Assembly: GCF_002847825.1 (NCBI RefSeq)
Contig: NZ_PKIZ01000007.1
Span: forward strand, 48,566-112,565
Length of the DNA: 64,000 nt
Reading direction: 5' to 3'
Source: Kytococcus schroeteri
GTDB lineage: Bacteria > Actinomycetota > Actinomycetes > Actinomycetales > Dermatophilaceae
Below the pieces are notes generated by a model that had not been told where the DNA came from, ran no database searches, and saw only the letters and a program-made list of their open reading frames with translations. Shown here piece by piece: positions 19,041 through 27,896 of this stretch (within the stretch, counting starts at the first letter, position 1; every line of letters starts with the position of its first letter). The translations under genes and the position numbers were made by a program.

Positions 19041-19934
19041 GTGCCTGAGCTCCCCGAGGTCGAGGTCGTCCGCGCCGGTCTGGCCGACCACGTGGTGGGC
19101 CGCCGCATCGCAGTGGCCGAGGTGCGCGGCGAACGCGTGGCCCGGCGCCACGCAGGTGGGGCCGCGGCCCTGGCCGAGCGCCTCACCGGGCGCACGCCCA
19201 CCTCGGCCGAGCGGCGCGGCAAGTTCCTCTGGCTCGCCCTCGACGACGCCTCGGCGCTGGTGACCCACCTGGGCATGAGCGGCCAGATGCTCGTGCTGCC
19301 CCCGGACGACCCGGCGGTGCGCCACGAGCACGCCCGCCTCGACTTCGAGGACGAGGGCCCCTCGCTGCGCTTCGCCGACCAGCGCACCTTCGGCGGGTGG
19401 TCCGTCGAGCCGCTGGTGACCGACCCCTTCGGCGGCGACCACCCCGGCGGGGTGCCGGCGAGCACCACCCACATCGCGCCCGACCCCTTCGAGGCCGTCT
19501 TCGACGCCGAGGTCGTGGCCGCCCGGCTGGTGACGCGCCGTGGCCCGGTGAAGCGCGCCGTGCTCGACCAAGGTCTCGTCAGCGGCGTGGGCAACATCTA
19601 CGCCGACGAAGCGCTGTGGCGCACCGGCGTGCACGGGGAGCGCCCCGGCACCGCGCTGACCCGCCCGGCCGCGCGCCGCCTCATCGGCCACCTGCAGGAC
19701 GTCATGGCCGAGGCCCTCGAGCAGGGCGGCACCTCGTTCGACGCCCTCTACGTCAACGTCAACGGCGCCAGCGGCTACTTCGACCGCCGCCTGGCGGTCT
19801 ACGGCCAGCAGGGCCGTCCCTGCCCGCGGTGCGGCGCCACGGTGCTGCGCTCGCCCTTCGACGGCCGCAGCTCCCACTGGTGCCCCGCCTGCCAGACCCG
19901 CCCGCGCCACGCGCCTAAGGGGGACGTCCGGTGA
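19041..19934 (+). CDS. mutM: Formamidopyrimidine-DNA glycosylase
   Basis: Base-excision repair glycosylase/AP lyase for oxidised purines such as 8-oxoguanine. 297 residues. Begins (M)PELPEVEVVRAGL: the Pro exposed after Met removal is the catalytic nucleophile and Glu2 the acid; the conserved Lys is in RRGKFLWL. The helix-two-turn-helix includes SGVGNIYADEALW. The C-terminal zinc finger is CPRCG...CPACQ. The GTG at 19041 is the only start that puts the Pro at position 2. Linked to rnc and overlapping the next gene. Confidence 0.97.
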   Translation: MPELPEVEVVRAGLADHVVGRRIAVAEVRGERVARRHAGGAAALAERLTGRTPTSAERRGKFLWLALDDASALVTHLGMSGQMLVLPPDDPAVRHEHARLDFEDEGPSLRFADQRTFGGWSVEPLVTDPFGGDHPGGVPASTTHIAPDPFEAVFDAEVVAARLVTRRGPVKRAVLDQGLVSGVGNIYADEALWRTGVHGERPGTALTRPAARRLIGHLQDVMAEALEQGGTSFDALYVNVNGASGYFDRRLAVYGQQGRPCPRCGATVLRSPFDGRSSHWCPACQTRPRHAPKGDVR

Positions 19935-20638
19935 GTGGCGAGTGGGTGCCCGACCACCTCGAGGCCGATGCGGTGCAGGCCTCCATCGACCGGCTGGCCC
20001 GCCGCATCCGCGCCCGCTTCCCCGAGCGCTCCCTGGCCGGCGTGGCCGACCACCTGCGCTCCCTGGCCGACGAGGTGGAGGACACCTCGGACTCCAGCCG
20101 CCTGCGGCTGCGGGTGATGCGCTGGGTGACCGGCCTGCTGGCCGCCGCTCTGGCCGTGGCCACCGCCGTGGTGGTGGGGCAGGTGGTGCTCGACCTGCGC
20201 GCCGACGGCCTGGGAGAGCCGGCCGACCTGCTGGCCCTGCTGGAGACCGGCGTCAACGACCTCGTGTTCTCGGCCCTGGCCATCTGGTTCCTCATGATGG
20301 CGCCCGCACGCCACGAGCGCTCCCGCATGCTCGGGCTGCTGCACCGGCTGCGGTCCACGGCGCACGTCATCGACATGCACCAGGTGACCAAGGACCCCGA
20401 GCACCTGCGCGCCGACTACGTGCCCACCGGCGCCTCGGTGCGCGACCCCATGACCCGCGAGGAGATGGCGCACTACCTGGACTACTGCGCCGAGATGCTC
20501 TCGATGGTGGGCAAGGTGGCCGCCCTGTGCGCCGAGGCCTCGGGCGACGACGTGGTGCTGGACACGGTCTCGGACGTGGAGTCGCTGGCCAGCGACCTGG
20601 CGGCGCGCATCTGGCAGAAGATCTCGGTTCTGCCCTGA
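19931..20638 (+). CDS. Uncharacterised two-helix membrane protein
   Basis: 235 residues, no function known to me. An N-terminal cytosolic helical region precedes two membrane segments (about 66-88 and 109-124), separated by a short loop; a long C-terminal cytosolic part follows. The most striking piece is HVIDMHQVTKDPEHL at about 145-159, which looks like a conserved motif of an uncharacterised family. The C-terminal region YLDYCAEMLSMVGKVAALCAE is amphipathic and helical. The GTG start overlaps the mutM stop, so it is co-translated with mutM. No enzyme signature is visible. Confidence 0.75.
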   Translation: MSGEWVPDHLEADAVQASIDRLARRIRARFPERSLAGVADHLRSLADEVEDTSDSSRLRLRVMRWVTGLLAAALAVATAVVVGQVVLDLRADGLGEPADLLALLETGVNDLVFSALAIWFLMMAPARHERSRMLGLLHRLRSTAHVIDMHQVTKDPEHLRADYVPTGASVRDPMTREEMAHYLDYCAEMLSMVGKVAALCAEASGDDVVLDTVSDVESLASDLAARIWQKISVLP

Positions 20639-20689
20639 GCGCGCGTCGTCCGGGGTGCGGGCACCGGCCGGGGCTGTGACAGTGGGGGC

Positions 20690-21445
20690 GTGCTGATCCC
20701 CGACCCCACCCCACCCCGTCGTCCCGGGTGCCTCGCGCCGGAGTCGCTGCCCGCGCCCGCCGAGGGATCCGTCCTGCCCCTGCCCGCGGTGGCCGGCCCG
20801 GTGGCGGTCCTCTCGGCGCACCCGGACGACGAGGTCATCGGTGCCGGGCGGCTCGTGGCCCACCTGGCGGGCACCGTCGGGGCCACCGCGCACTGCGCCA
20901 CCGCGGGGGAGGGGTGCTACCTGGGCCGTCCGGTGCCCGGGGTGGACGACGTGGGGGCCGTGCGCCGGGCCGAGTGGCTCGCCGCCGTGGCCGCACTCGG
21001 CGCCCGCCCGGGTCGATGGGGTGGGCTCCCCGACGGGGCGCTCGACGCACGCCCTGACGAGCTGGCGGCGTGGGTCGCCGCGGTGCTCGAGGAGTCGGCT
21101 CCGTCCGCCGTGCTCGTGCCCTGGCGCCTGGACCCGCATCCCGACCACGCCGCCCTGGGCGAGGTCGTGGCGCGGGAGGCGGGCCGTCGCGGCATCGAGG
21201 TGCTCGAGTTCCCTGTCTGGGCCACGGTCTGGTGCCGCCCGGAGCAGCTCGCCGCCACCGGGTGGCGGCTCGCGGTCGTCGGGACCCCCGCGCACACCGA
21301 GGCCGCCCGCGAGGCGGCGCTGTACTGCTACCCCTCGCAGACCACCGAGCAGGTGCCCGGATGGGGTGCGGTCGTGCCGCCGGGGGCGCTGGCCCACCAC
21401 GGCGTGCAGCGCCTGGCCGTGGGCGCCCCGGGGGAGGTCGCGTGA
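20690..21445 (+). CDS. PIG-L (LmbE-like) deacetylase
   Basis: 251 residues. Zinc-dependent N-acetylglucosaminyl deacetylase superfamily, which includes MshB, Mca and GlcNAc-PI deacetylases. The metal/catalytic motif AHPDDE is at about 43-48 and the second His in DPHPDH at about 148-153; both are intact. Preceding 30 residues are Pro-rich and probably disordered. Start GTG at 20690 with a GACAGT hexamer 6 bases upstream, suggesting a leaderless transcript. First gene of a four-gene overlapping cluster with a methyltransferase, an acyl-CoA-dehydrogenase-like protein and a glycosyltransferase. The natural substrate is unknown; removal of an acetyl group from an amino sugar is the simplest idea. 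Confidence 0.88.
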   Translation: MLIPDPTPPRRPGCLAPESLPAPAEGSVLPLPAVAGPVAVLSAHPDDEVIGAGRLVAHLAGTVGATAHCATAGEGCYLGRPVPGVDDVGAVRRAEWLAAVAALGARPGRWGGLPDGALDARPDELAAWVAAVLEESAPSAVLVPWRLDPHPDHAALGEVVAREAGRRGIEVLEFPVWATVWCRPEQLAATGWRLAVVGTPAHTEAAREAALYCYPSQTTEQVPGWGAVVPPGALAHHGVQRLAVGAPGEVA

Positions 21446-22065
21446 ACCGGGGGCCGGACGTGGACGCCTGGTACGCCGGGCAGGACGACCCCTTCGGGGT
21501 GGGCACCCGCTGGTACGAGCGGCGCAAGCGCACCGTCGCCCTGGCCGCCCTCACCCGGGAGCGCTACGCCCGGGCCTGGGACGCCGCGAGCGGCACCGGC
21601 CATCTGGCCGCCGACCTGCTGGACCGCTGTGACGAGGTGGTGGCCAGCGACGCCGCCGCCCGCGCCGTGGAGCTCAGCACTGCTGCCCTGGCCCGCGCGG
21701 GGTACCGGGCGCGGGCCACCCGGTGCGTGCTGCCCGACCGCCCCGTGGCCGCCGTGGGCTGCGACCTGGTGGTGCTCTCCGAGGTGCTCTACTACCTCGA
21801 CGACGCCACCCGCGGGGCGCTGCCCGCCGTGCTGGAGGCCGCGGTCCACGGCGTACCGCGGGCCGAGGTGCTGGCCGTCACCTGGCGCCACCACCCCGGC
21901 GACGCGCACCTGTCGGGCACTGCGGCCCAGGCCGAGCTGGACACCGGCCTGCGGACCGCCGGGTGGAGGCACCGCGTGGGGCACCGCGAGGAGGACTTCG
22001 TGCTCGACTCCTGGACGCGCACCGCCTCGAGCCCGACCGCCCACGACGCCCCGGAGGAGACATGA
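21442..22065 (+). CDS. SAM-dependent methyltransferase (NodS-like)
   Basis: 207 residues, class I methyltransferase. The SAM loop is AWDAASGTGHLAADLL (about 45-60), followed by an acidic strand end VVASDAA and the strand CDLVVLSEVLYYL. N-terminal DPFGVGTRWYERRKR resembles the NodS-like family that N-methylates deacetylated amino sugars in Nod factor synthesis. The GTG start overlaps the deacetylase stop by four bases and its stop overlaps the next ATG, so it is co-translated with both neighbours. Position after a deacetylase fits methylation of a newly freed amine, but this is inference. Confidence 0.85.
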   Translation: MNRGPDVDAWYAGQDDPFGVGTRWYERRKRTVALAALTRERYARAWDAASGTGHLAADLLDRCDEVVASDAAARAVELSTAALARAGYRARATRCVLPDRPVAAVGCDLVVLSEVLYYLDDATRGALPAVLEAAVHGVPRAEVLAVTWRHHPGDAHLSGTAAQAELDTGLRTAGWRHRVGHREEDFVLDSWTRTASSPTAHDAPEET

Positions 22066-23090
22066 CCCCCGTGACCCACCTCATCGACCTGCCGACCCCG
22101 CTGGAGGTCGGTGACCTGCCGCGCTGGTCGACCGACCCGGCCACCCTCCGCGATGCCGTGCACCGCCTCACGGCCGACGTGGACTGGGCGGGGCTCACCT
22201 GGCCGCAGCTGCTCGACGCGCTCGCGCGGCGGGGCGCCACCGACATCGGGTGGTCGCGTCTGGCCGAGGGGCACGCCGACGCCGTGCGTGTGCTGGCCCA
22301 GGCCGGCCGCACGCCCGAGCCCGGCGCGCTGTACGGCGTGTGGGCCTCCCGCTCCCGGGGCAGCGGACCGGTCGCCCGCCCGGTGCCAGGTGGCTGGGAG
22401 GTGTCCGGTGAGCTGCGCTTCGCCTCCGGGGTCGGCGTGCTGGACCGGGCGTTGGTCACGGCGGTGGACGCCGAGGGCACCCACCGCCTGCTCGACCTGC
22501 CCGTGGCGGGCTGGGAGGGCGACCCCGCCTCGTGGCCCGTGACCGCCATGGCCACCTCGCGCTCCTGGACGGTGCCGGTCCGCACCACCTGTGCCGCCTC
22601 CGCCGAGGTGGGGGCACCCGGCTGGTACCTGGCGCGTCCGGCCTTCCTGCCCGGTGGGGTGGGCGTGGCCGCGGTGTGGTGGGGAGCGACGGTGCGGGTG
22701 GCGCGCGAGGCCGGGCGGTTCGGGGCCGGGGCCCCGCCGAGCCCCGAGCGTGCCCGGCGCCACGGTCTGGTGCGCACCGAGCTGGTGGCCGCGGGGGCCG
22801 TGCTGCAGGAGGCGGGTCGCCGGCTCGAGGAGTTGATGCCGCCGGGGTCGATGGGGGAGTGGGACGCCCTCGGTGCCGGCACCCGCGAGGCGCTGGCAGG
22901 CCTCTCGCAGGAGGTCCGCGCCGTGGTGGCCTCGGCCGGCACGCGGGTGCTGGGCCACGTGCGCGTGCTCGGCGGGGCGGTGGGTCTGGCACAGGACGAG
23001 GACCTGGCGCGCAGCGTGGCCGACCTGGAGGTCTACCTCGCCCAGCACCCCGCCGACCGGGCCGCCGTCGGGCTGGGGCAGCCTGCGTGA
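22062..23090 (+). CDS. Acyl-CoA dehydrogenase-like flavoprotein
   Basis: 342 residues, somewhat shorter than classical acyl-CoA dehydrogenases (about 380-400). The fold is suggested by the N-terminal helical part, the beta-domain with SGELRFASGVGVLDRALV and a C-terminal helical domain ending in a tail DLARSVADLEVYLAQHPADRAAVG. This tail is characteristic of an uncharacterised ACAD-like group. A clear catalytic Glu of the classical kind could not be assigned by eye, so it may not be a beta-oxidation enzyme. Overlaps both neighbours (ATGA and GTGA junctions) in the four-gene cluster. Confidence 0.78.
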   Translation: MTPVTHLIDLPTPLEVGDLPRWSTDPATLRDAVHRLTADVDWAGLTWPQLLDALARRGATDIGWSRLAEGHADAVRVLAQAGRTPEPGALYGVWASRSRGSGPVARPVPGGWEVSGELRFASGVGVLDRALVTAVDAEGTHRLLDLPVAGWEGDPASWPVTAMATSRSWTVPVRTTCAASAEVGAPGWYLARPAFLPGGVGVAAVWWGATVRVAREAGRFGAGAPPSPERARRHGLVRTELVAAGAVLQEAGRRLEELMPPGSMGEWDALGAGTREALAGLSQEVRAVVASAGTRVLGHVRVLGGAVGLAQDEDLARSVADLEVYLAQHPADRAAVGLGQPA

Positions 23091-23851
23091 CCCGCGTCGT
23101 CATCGGGGTGCCGGCGCGCGACGAGGCCGAGCTGCTCCCCGCCGCGCTGGGTGCCCTCGTCGCGGCTGCGGGGGAGGCGGTCAGGGTGGATGCGGGCAGG
23201 GCGGACCAGGTGCACCTCGTGGTCGCTGCCCACCGGTGCCGGGACGCCACGGCCGCCCTCGCACACGGGGTGTTGGCCGGCCCCCTGCCGGAGCACGTGA
23301 CCGGCGAGGTGCTGCTCGACGGCGTCTCGGAGACGGTGGGGCAGGTGCGTGACCGCGCGCTGCGGCACGGCCTGGACCCAGGCGACCCCGCGCACACCTG
23401 GCTGTTCACCACCGACGCCGACTCCCGCGTCCCGGTCGACTGGCTCACCCGGGCCCTCGCCGCAGCACGCGCCGAGGACGCCGTCGCCGTGGCAGGGCTG
23501 GTGGACCTGGTCGGCTGGCAGGCACCCCCGGAGGCCCGCCGTGCCTACGACGCCGAGGTGGCCACCGGCCTGCACGCGCGAGGCCACTGGCACGCCTATG
23601 GGGCCAACCTGGCCGTTCGTGCGGACGCCTACCTCGCGATCGGCGGTTTCCCGCACCGCGCCCGGGGCGAGGACGTCGCCCTCGTGCAGGCCCTGCGAGC
23701 CGCCGGGCTGCCGGTGGCCACGCCCCGGGACCTCGTGGTGCACACCTCGGGACGCACCGACGGCCGGGCCGCCGACGGGCTCAGCGCCCTGCTGGCCCGG
23801 TTGGGAGGCACACTGGGGGCCCGCACCACCGACCCGCAGGAGCACCCATGA
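23087..23851 (+). CDS. Family 2-type glycosyltransferase
   Basis: 254 residues. The N-terminus VVIGVPARDEAELLPAAL is the standard GT-A start; the DxD-like metal motif is TTDADSRVP (Asp about 110 and 112) and the acceptor-side motif is GGFPHRARGEDVALVQALR. No membrane segments, so it acts in the cytoplasm, possibly on a lipid or small acceptor. GTG start overlaps the ACAD-like gene; the stop overlaps the acylphosphatase start. The donor sugar is unknown. Confidence 0.86.
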   Translation: MTRVVIGVPARDEAELLPAALGALVAAAGEAVRVDAGRADQVHLVVAAHRCRDATAALAHGVLAGPLPEHVTGEVLLDGVSETVGQVRDRALRHGLDPGDPAHTWLFTTDADSRVPVDWLTRALAAARAEDAVAVAGLVDLVGWQAPPEARRAYDAEVATGLHARGHWHAYGANLAVRADAYLAIGGFPHRARGEDVALVQALRAAGLPVATPRDLVVHTSGRTDGRAADGLSALLARLGGTLGARTTDPQEHP

Positions 23852-24168
23852 CCCCACCCGAGGAGACGCCCACCCCCTCTGCCGGCCACCGCCGCGCCAC
23901 CCTCTTCGTGAAGGGCCACGTGCAGGGCGTCGGCTTCCGCTGGTGGACCCGCAGCCGCGCCCTCGAGCTGGGGCTGGTGGGGCACGCCCGCAACATGTCC
24001 GACGGACGGGTGGAGGTGGTGGCCCAGGGGCGCGGCGCGGACATCGCCGCCCTGGAGGCCCTGCTGCGCGAGGACCCCTCGTCGCACGGCCGCCCCGGCC
24101 GCGTGGACGCCGTGGTGCGCCAGGAGGGTGACGCGCGGGAGGGCGTGACGGGCTTCGTCGAGAAGTGA
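23848..24168 (+). CDS. acyP: Acylphosphatase
   Basis: 106 residues. Hydrolyses carboxyl-phosphate bonds in acyl phosphates. Contains the signature VKGHVQGVGFRWWTRSRA, with the catalytic Arg, and GHARNMSDGRVEVVAQG with the catalytic Asn. A 15-residue Pro/Thr leader precedes the fold. It overlaps the glycosyltransferase stop (ATGA) and lies just before smc, where acyP is usually found in actinobacteria; the four-gene cluster therefore entered the core right at this point. Confidence 0.94.
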   Translation: MTPPEETPTPSAGHRRATLFVKGHVQGVGFRWWTRSRALELGLVGHARNMSDGRVEVVAQGRGADIAALEALLREDPSSHGRPGRVDAVVRQEGDAREGVTGFVEK

Positions 24169-24206
24169 CGCGCGCCCGCGGCCCCAGGACGCGGGGCGCC
24201 CTTCCG

Positions 24207-24212
24207 TAGGAT
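24207..24212 (+). promoter_or_regulatory. Probable -10 element of smc
   Basis: TAGGAT about 50 bases before the smc GTG; the short leader carries ACAGGAAG as the ribosome site. Confidence 0.4.
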
Positions 24213-24261
24213 GACGCGACGGCCGCCGCCGTGACCGCCCGCTGACAGGAAGCCCCCACCC

Positions 24262-27200
24262 GTGTACGTGACGTCCCTGACCCTCAAGGGGTTCAAGTCG
24301 TTCGCCTCGTCCACCCGCATGGAGCTCGAGCCGGGCATCACCGCCATCGTGGGGCCCAACGGGTCGGGCAAGTCCAACGTCGTGGACGCCCTGGCCTGGG
24401 TGATGGGCGAGCAGGGCGCCAAGTCGCTGCGCGGCGGCAAGATGGAGGACGTCATCTTCGCCGGCACCTCCGGCCGCGCGCCGCTGGGCCGCGCCGAGGT
24501 GGCCATGACCATCGACAACAGCGACGGTGCGCTGCCCATCGACTACTCCGAGGTGACGATCAGCCGCACCATGTTCCGCTCCGGCGGGTCGGAGTACGCC
24601 ATCAACGGCGCGCCCTGCCGCCTGCTCGACGTGCAGGAGTTGCTCAGTGACTCCGGCATCGGCCGCGAGATGCACGTCATCGTGGGGCAGGGCCAGCTCG
24701 ATGCGGTGCTGCGCGCCACCCCGGAGGACCGGCGCGGCTTCGTGGAGGAGGCGGCCGGCGTGCTCAAGCACCGCCGCCGCAAGGAGAAGGCGCTGCGCAA
24801 GCTGGACGCGATGGAGGGCGACCTCGCCCGCGTCCGCGACCTCACCGCCGAGGTCCGCCGCCAGCTGGGCCCGCTGGGGCGTCAGGCCGCCACCGCCCGC
24901 CGGGCCGCGGTCATCCACATCACCGTCCGCGACGCCCGTGCGCGCCTGCTGGCCGACGACCTCGTGCAGCAGCAGGCCGCGCTGGAGACCGACCTCGCCG
25001 ACGAGAAGGCCGCCCTGGCCCGCCGGCAGGAGGCCGAGGCCGCCCTGGCTGCCGCTTCGCAGGGGCTGGAGGAGCTGGAGCGCGCCGTGGTCACCGCCGA
25101 CGAGCGGCACGACGCCTTCCGCAGCGTCTGGTTCGAGCTGGGAACCCTCGCGGAGCGCACCCGGGCCGCCGGCCGCCTGGCCACCGAGCGGGCCGGGCTG
25201 GCCGAGCGCGACGCGACGGAGTCCGAACAGCGCAGCCGCAGCGGACGCGACCCCGAGCAGCTGGAGCGGCAGGCCGCCGAGCTGCGCCAGCAGGAGGCCG
25301 ACGAGCGCGAGCGCATCGAGTCCACCGAGGCCGCGCTCACCGAGGCCACCGCGGCCAAGGAGGAGGCCGAGGCCGCCCACGGTGCCGAGGTGCAGCGTCT
25401 GGAGCGTCTGGCCAAGGCCGCCGCCGACCGTCGCGAGGGGCTCGCCACGCTCGGCGGGCAGGTCGAGGTGCGGCGCTCGCGGGTGGCCTCCGCGCAGGCC
25501 GAGATCGAGCGGCTGGAGGCCGACATCGCCGCCGGGCGCGAGGCCGCGCAGGCCGCGTCTGCGCGGCGGGCCGAACTCGAGGGCGGCATGGAGGAGGCCG
25601 AGTCCGGGGAGGCCGGCCTCGATGCCGCGTACGAGGCCGCCCAGGAGCAGGTGGACACCGCCCGGGCCGCGCTGGAGGACGCGCGCAACCGCCTCAACGC
25701 CGCCCAGCAGGGGGTGCAGCGGCTCACCGCCCGCGTGGAGGGCCTGGCGGTGGCCCTGCAGCGCCGGGACGGCTCGGCCACCCTCGTGGCCGACGACGGC
25801 CCCGCCGGCGTGCTGGGGGAGTTCACCGACCACCTCTCCGTGGCGCCGGGCCACGAGGCCGCGCTGGCCGTCGCCCTGGGTCCGGTGGCGGGTTCCCTCG
25901 TCGTGGACGGGCGCGCGGCGGCCACCACCGCGCTGGCCCACCTGGCCCAGCACGATGCCGGGCAGGCCACCCTGCTGCTCGGGGACCGCGCGGATGCGGC
26001 CACCACCGCCCTGGCCGAGCGCGCTCCCGCGACCGCCCTGCCCGGCGAGGCCGTGTGGGCGCTCGCGGTGGTGGAGGTCTCCACCTCCCTGGCCGACGCG
26101 GTGGTCGAGGCGCTGTCCGGCACCGCCCTGGCCGCAGACGAGGCCGCCGCCCAGCAGGTGCTGCAGGCCGAGCCGGCCGTGCAGGCCGTGGCCACCGCCA
26201 CCGGCGAGCTGTGGACCCGCCACCGCGTCACCGGCGGCTCCTCGGCCGGACCGTCGGCCGTGGAGGTGGCCGCCGACCACGAGCGCGCCCTGGCCGAGCT
26301 GGAGACCGCCCGCGAGGAGGTGGCCGCCGCCGAGCAGGCCCGCGACGCCGCCCAGGAGCGTGTCGCGCAGGCCCAGCCGGCGGCCGACGAGGCCCTGGCC
26401 GCCCTCCACGAGTCCGACGCCCGCATGGCCGCGGTGGCCGAGGAGCTCGCCCAGGCCGCGCAGGCCGAGCGGCAGGCCGCCTCCACCATCGAGAAGGCGA
26501 CCCAGCGCCTGGAGGCCCGGCGGGCCGAGGCCGCGGCCGACGAGCAGGACCTGGCCGCCCTCGAGGAGCGCCTGGAGGCCGCCCGCACCGAGGCCGCCGA
26601 GGCGCCCGACGCCGCGGACGACACTGCCGAGCGGGAGCGACTGGCCACGGCCGCCGCCCAGGCCCGCACCGCCGAGACCGAGGCCCGCCTGGCCGCCCGC
26701 ACCGCCGCCGAGCGCCTCAAGGCCATCGCCGGCCGCGGCGACGCGCTGGCCGCCCAGGCCCGCAACGAGGTGCTCGCCCGTCAGGACGCCGCTCGCCGGG
26801 CCGCCCAGCGCCGCCGCGCCGCGGAGCACGCCCGCGGCATCGCCGAGCGGGCCACCGCCCTGGTGCAGCGCCTGGAGGCCACCCGTGAGGAGGCCGAGGC
26901 CGGCCGGCAGGGCGCCGAGGCCGCACGCGCCGAGCAGCGTTCCGAGCTCGCCGCGCGCCGCACCCGCATCGCCGAGCTCACCGACCGCGTCCGCGAGCTC
27001 ACCGACGCCGTGCACCGCGACGAGGTGGCCCGTGCGGAGATGCGCCTGCGTGTGGAGTCCCTGGTGCAGCGCGCCGCCGACGAGCTGGGCATGGAGCCGG
27101 GGCCGCTGGTGTCCGAGTACGGCCCGGAGGTGCCCGTGCCGGTGCTCGACGACGACGGCGAGCAGTCCGTGGACGAGGACGGCGACCCCGCCACCGTGCC

Positions 27201-27873
27201 CTTCGTGCGCGACGAGCAGGCCAAGCGCCTGCGCCGCGCCGAGCGCGACCTCAAGGCCCTCGGCGCCGTGAACCCCTTGGCACTGGAGGAGTACGCGGCC
27301 ATGGAGGAGCGCCACCAGTTCCTCGCCGGCCAGCTCGACGACCTCGTGAGCTCCAAGGAGGCGCTGCTCGACCTCGTGGCCGAGGTGGACGAGCGTGTCC
27401 GCACCGCCTTCGAGGAGGCCTACGCGGACGTGGCCCGCGAGTTCGAGGGCGTGTTCTCCCGCCTGTTCCCCGGCGGCGAGGGGCGCCTGGAGCTCACCGA
27501 CCCCGAGGACATGCTCACCACCGGCATCGAGGTGCACGCCCGGCCGCCGGGCAAGAAGGTCAAGCGGCTCTCGCTGCTCTCCGGCGGCGAGCGCTCACTG
27601 ACGGCCGTGGCACTGCTGGTGAGCATCTTCAAGGCCCGCCCCTCGCCCTTCTACATCATGGACGAGGTGGAGGCCGCCCTGGACGACACCAACCTGGGCC
27701 GCCTCATCCAGCTCTTCGAGGAGCTGCGCGACTCCAGCCAGCTCATCGTCATCACCCACCAGAAGCGCACCATGGAGGTCGCCGACGCCCTCTACGGCGT
27801 CTCGATGAAGGGCGACGGCATCAGCCAGGTGGTGAGCCAACGGCTCAAGGACGTGGACCTGCCGCGCGCCTGA
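24262..27873 (+). CDS. smc: Chromosome segregation protein SMC
   Basis: ATPase that with ScpA/ScpB condenses and segregates chromosomes. 1,203 residues. Walker A is GPNGSGKS (about 31-38). Long Ala/Glu/Arg-rich coiled coils (about 170-510 and 680-1020) flank a globular hinge around 515-660. The C-terminal head has the ABC signature LLSGGERSLTAVAL (near 1106) and Walker B YIMDEVEAALDD (near 1132-1143). The coiled coils are extremely rich in Ala and Glu, in line with the GC content. A GTG start follows ACAGGAAG. No scp genes are nearby. Confidence 0.98.
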   Translation: MYVTSLTLKGFKSFASSTRMELEPGITAIVGPNGSGKSNVVDALAWVMGEQGAKSLRGGKMEDVIFAGTSGRAPLGRAEVAMTIDNSDGALPIDYSEVTISRTMFRSGGSEYAINGAPCRLLDVQELLSDSGIGREMHVIVGQGQLDAVLRATPEDRRGFVEEAAGVLKHRRRKEKALRKLDAMEGDLARVRDLTAEVRRQLGPLGRQAATARRAAVIHITVRDARARLLADDLVQQQAALETDLADEKAALARRQEAEAALAAASQGLEELERAVVTADERHDAFRSVWFELGTLAERTRAAGRLATERAGLAERDATESEQRSRSGRDPEQLERQAAELRQQEADERERIESTEAALTEATAAKEEAEAAHGAEVQRLERLAKAAADRREGLATLGGQVEVRRSRVASAQAEIERLEADIAAGREAAQAASARRAELEGGMEEAESGEAGLDAAYEAAQEQVDTARAALEDARNRLNAAQQGVQRLTARVEGLAVALQRRDGSATLVADDGPAGVLGEFTDHLSVAPGHEAALAVALGPVAGSLVVDGRAAATTALAHLAQHDAGQATLLLGDRADAATTALAERAPATALPGEAVWALAVVEVSTSLADAVVEALSGTALAADEAAAQQVLQAEPAVQAVATATGELWTRHRVTGGSSAGPSAVEVAADHERALAELETAREEVAAAEQARDAAQERVAQAQPAADEALAALHESDARMAAVAEELAQAAQAERQAASTIEKATQRLEARRAEAAADEQDLAALEERLEAARTEAAEAPDAADDTAERERLATAAAQARTAETEARLAARTAAERLKAIAGRGDALAAQARNEVLARQDAARRAAQRRRAAEHARGIAERATALVQRLEATREEAEAGRQGAEAARAEQRSELAARRTRIAELTDRVRELTDAVHRDEVARAEMRLRVESLVQRAADELGMEPGPLVSEYGPEVPVPVLDDDGEQSVDEDGDPATVPFVRDEQAKRLRRAERDLKALGAVNPLALEEYAAMEERHQFLAGQLDDLVSSKEALLDLVAEVDERVRTAFEEAYADVAREFEGVFSRLFPGGEGRLELTDPEDMLTTGIEVHARPPGKKVKRLSLLSGGERSLTAVALLVSIFKARPSPFYIMDEVEAALDDTNLGRLIQLFEELRDSSQLIVITHQKRTMEVADALYGVSMKGDGISQVVSQRLKDVDLPRA

Positions 27874-27896
27874 GCGGTGCGTGCCAGACTGCGGCC

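Noticed and set aside
23629..27537. A 1,302-codon open frame on the minus strand across smc and upstream genes
   Set aside because: Antisense shadow of a GC-rich coding strand; its translation is low-complexity Leu/Gly/His/Val sequence with no recognisable domain, while smc on the plus strand is complete.
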